Assembly (NCBI RefSeq): GCF_014898055.3
Contig: NW_023601433.1
Coordinates: forward strand, 89,599,106-89,663,105
Length of the DNA: 64,000 nt
Reading direction: 5' to 3'
Origin: Talpa occidentalis
Lineage: Eukaryota > Chordata > Mammalia > Eulipotyphla > Talpidae
Below are positions 61,401 through 64,000 of this stretch, piece by piece. The notes below the pieces were generated by a model, which had not been told where the DNA came from, made no database searches, and saw only the letters and a list, made by a program, of their open reading frames with translations. The translations under genes were made by a program, and so were the position numbers. Every line of letters begins with the position of its first letter. Position 1 is the first letter of the stretch.

Positions 61401-64000
61401 TTATGGGGGCGACAGGGCACCTCGGGCTGGTCACCAAAGCCGAGACGGAGGACTGTGAACTAGGCCTGCTCAGGGTCAGATTCCTGGCGTGGCCTGTGCT
61501 GGGCCGGAGAGAGGATGGCCGGCATGAGGGAGAGGGATGCGGGGAGCCCCAGCTGCTGAGAGGACTTGGGGTCCAAGCTGCTGGCAGTCTGTGGCCCCTC
61601 TGGCATCCTCAACTATTTGGCCAGGCTGTCGGGTGGTTTAGACAGAGACCACTGCTTCCCCCCCGCCCCCCATCCCCCGAGGCCCTGAGCAGGTGCTGGG
61701 ACCACCTGTCATTCCTGACTCCCCCCCCACCCCGAGCCGGGCACGAGCACCCAGGTCAGCTCCTCAGGGCAAGGGCAGCTCTGAACGTCCTTCTGGAAAG
61801 TTATAAACAGGACCGAGTCCAGAGCCTGAGTTCCTCAGAGGACAAAGCTCACTTCCGTGTCGCGAGCCAGGAACGGCTTCGGTGACAGGTGTAAAAAGAC
61901 TCACACCCTCCGTTAGCCTGACGTGGGGGGACGCTCCTGTTGTGCTGACGCCGGAGCTGGTGCCTCCAAATCCGGGGGACGGTGCCAAGGGTCAATAGAG
62001 CCGCACCCCTCTCCAACTATAAATCCCTGGAGGCAGCAGCGGGTGCCCCCCTCTCCCAGGAGCTAAGGAGGCCTCCCTGCAACCCCGAGATGTTTCCTTC
62101 TGGCAACTGACCCGTTTTGAACCCAAGCGTAGGGGCACAGCAGGGCATGAAGGGGTGGGGGCGCAGAGCGGGTCAGGGGTTTGGGTGCCGGGGTCTTCAG
62201 AAGCACAGGGGGGTTGCAAACACCTGCCACCCCAGTTTATGCCTTTTCACAAAAGCTGATTTCCCGGCAGGGGCGCCGAGGCCGGGGGCAGCCGCTTCGG
62301 GGAATTCGCAGGTGAACTTGTCTCGAGGCCTCATCTGATCCCTTTTCAACTGGGAAGGTCACGTCCAGCTGCAGCCCTTGTCTGCTGAGCCTCCGTGGGT
62401 GCCCCCTCCCCAAGTCCTGCTGTCTCAGCTCAGCCCTGTGAGGGAGCCTCTGAGACCTGCCGGGGAGGGCCCGGTCGCGGGGCTCCCTGACGCGGGCGGT
62501 GTGGGTGCTGGTATAAAACTCCTCTGTTTCTCTTCGTATCGATCCTGCCCAGTGCCCGTTTGATTCTTTGCCAGCCCAGAAGGACCCAGGCAGGCCCGGG
62601 ATGGTTCCCTGTGCCTGGCAGCTGGGGGTCAGAGGTCGGTGCTCCCAGGGAGGGCAGCGTCCGGCGCAGGCGAGGGTCACTGAGAGCTGGACTTTGTGCT
62701 GGGGCGGCGGCTGAGCCTTCTCCACCCGGAACACTGTGTGTAAACATGTCGTCATCGGAACGGCCCCTCCAGATAACAGAGCAGCCCGGAGACTTGGGGA
62801 AGGAGCTGGGAGGGAGGCGGGAGCAGCAGAAGCCGGTCATCTGGGTGGACCCTCTCTCGGGGGCTGTGCTCCTGGGCTGTGCGCCGTCGCCCGGCGTCCG
62901 GGCAGGGAAAGCCTGCGGAAGGTTCTCCAGGGTGTCTTTGGAGGCCCCAGGGCACTGCGGATTCACTGGCATCGGGTGGGAAGCGGCTGCTTCATGCCCC
63001 CCTGACGTGAGAGCTGTCGGAGGCCGCTGAGGGTCCGTCTTGGCAAATATCTACACAGCCACCTCGATGGCCACAGGCTGGAAGGTGCTGGGCTGAGGGG
63101 TGGCTGGAAGATGGGGACCCCCAGCCCCCCCCGAGCACCAGCCTGCAGCACAGAGGCTTCAGCACACCTGACCGCAGCAGGTCACGGGAAGAAGCATCCA
63201 GCCTGGCTGCCGGCTGCTGGTCAGAGGTCAGGCTGGAGGTCAGAGGCCGGGGTGCTGGGGTGCTGGGGGTGATGGTGCCAGTCTGGCGGTGAGGGTGGGC
63301 TAAACACACCAACAATTAAGCTTTCCTCTGAGGAAGGCGCAGGTAGAGTCCCACTGTGTCCTGAGTCAAGGATGTCAGATGGCAGCATGTGGCCTGGGCA
63401 CACTCAGGGACCCCAAGCTGTTAGGGGTGCACACTGCAGGGGGTCCTGCCATCTGCTGCATGAAGACAAAGGCAGCAGACTCTTGGTGCGAAAGGTCTTT
63501 GATGGAATTGGTGTCTAGGGAGAGAGAAAGAGATATTGTAATCGTAGGTTCACAATACACCCCCCAGGTTACCCATCGCCTGGGGCAAGTGCCCGGCCCA
63601 ACGGGGTCAGCCCAAAGCAGGGCCACTGGAGCCCGAAAGCTTGCCAGCCTCAGATACCTCCTGGGGCAAGAAAGGGAGAAAGCGGGGCCTGGAGCCTGGG
63701 ACAGAGGAGCCCCTCCATCAGGACGCCAGCGCCGCCGCCCCCGGGCCTCGGCCCATCTGCTTCTCCCATGTCTCTCCTCCGAGTGCCCCCGAGTCCCTGG
63801 CGGAAGCCAAGCCAGAGGAGCAGGCGCCCCAGCCCCCCACAGTATGCAGCTTCTCCTGGACGCTCAGCTCTGCCTCCCCCCCAGCGACCCCACAGGGGGC
63901 CTGGGTCACGTCCCGGGGCCGCAGGGTGGGGGTGGCTGCGCCTCTCCCCGCACCAGCACGCCCCGCCTTGAGGAGCTGCTTCCCGCCACCCACCAACTGC
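58473..64000 (+). other. GLT1D1: GLT1D1 intron 1, distal part
   Basis: No GLT1D1 exon 2 was found. 62490-62575 (TATAAAACTCCTCTGTTTC) and minus-strand 63375-63520 look LTR- or exon-like but were not identified. The rest is unique GC-rich sequence. Confidence 0.5.

Overview
This is a GC-rich, gene-sparse stretch of a placental mammal genome. Evidence is spliced exons with GT-AG junctions, CpG-island promoters, AATAAA poly(A) signals, LINE-1 and hAT-Charlie remnants, and eight insertions of a tRNA-derived SINE whose tail carries AATAAA and TCTTT (the 'T+' class known from several laurasiatherian orders). I did not identify the species. A bat or another laurasiatherian is a guess from the SINE only.

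Three genes are recognised, in the order and orientation known from human 12q24.32-q24.33: TMEM132C (+), SLC15A4 (-), GLT1D1 (+). Positions 1-19240 hold the last five coding exons of TMEM132C (CDS 10741-18940), about 662 C-terminal residues; its 5' exons lie upstream of the window. Positions 19240-33270 are the tail-to-tail interval. SLC15A4 (CDS 33865-44750, minus) is complete in eight exons that join in phase to 555 residues. Positions 45200-56700 are the head-to-head interval. GLT1D1 exon 1 lies at 56738-56820, and the rest of the window is its first intron.

The three genes are not an operon and act separately: TMEM132C is a neuronal single-pass adhesion-type protein, SLC15A4 an endolysosomal histidine/oligopeptide transporter and innate-immune scaffold, and GLT1D1 a GT4-type glycosyltransferase. 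They share only a compact locus, with SLC15A4 spanning about 11.5 kb.

The most striking non-coding structure lies immediately upstream of the SLC15A4 start codon. Eight perfect copies of the palindrome TCTCGCGAGA sit in a tandem array with a pitch of almost exactly 43 bp (44790-45114), beside an inverted CCAAT box. Other notable items are a 74-bp inverted repeat with 3 mismatches (28791-28864 / 29372-29445), a complete short SINE with a 19-C run and a perfect 10-bp target duplication (58331-58472), a 1.3-kb nearly C-free TGGTGA satellite (1028-2325), an 18-bp tandem array with higher-order structure (7395-7518), and several AT-rich islands with paired homeodomain, octamer or CRE motifs that could be enhancers.
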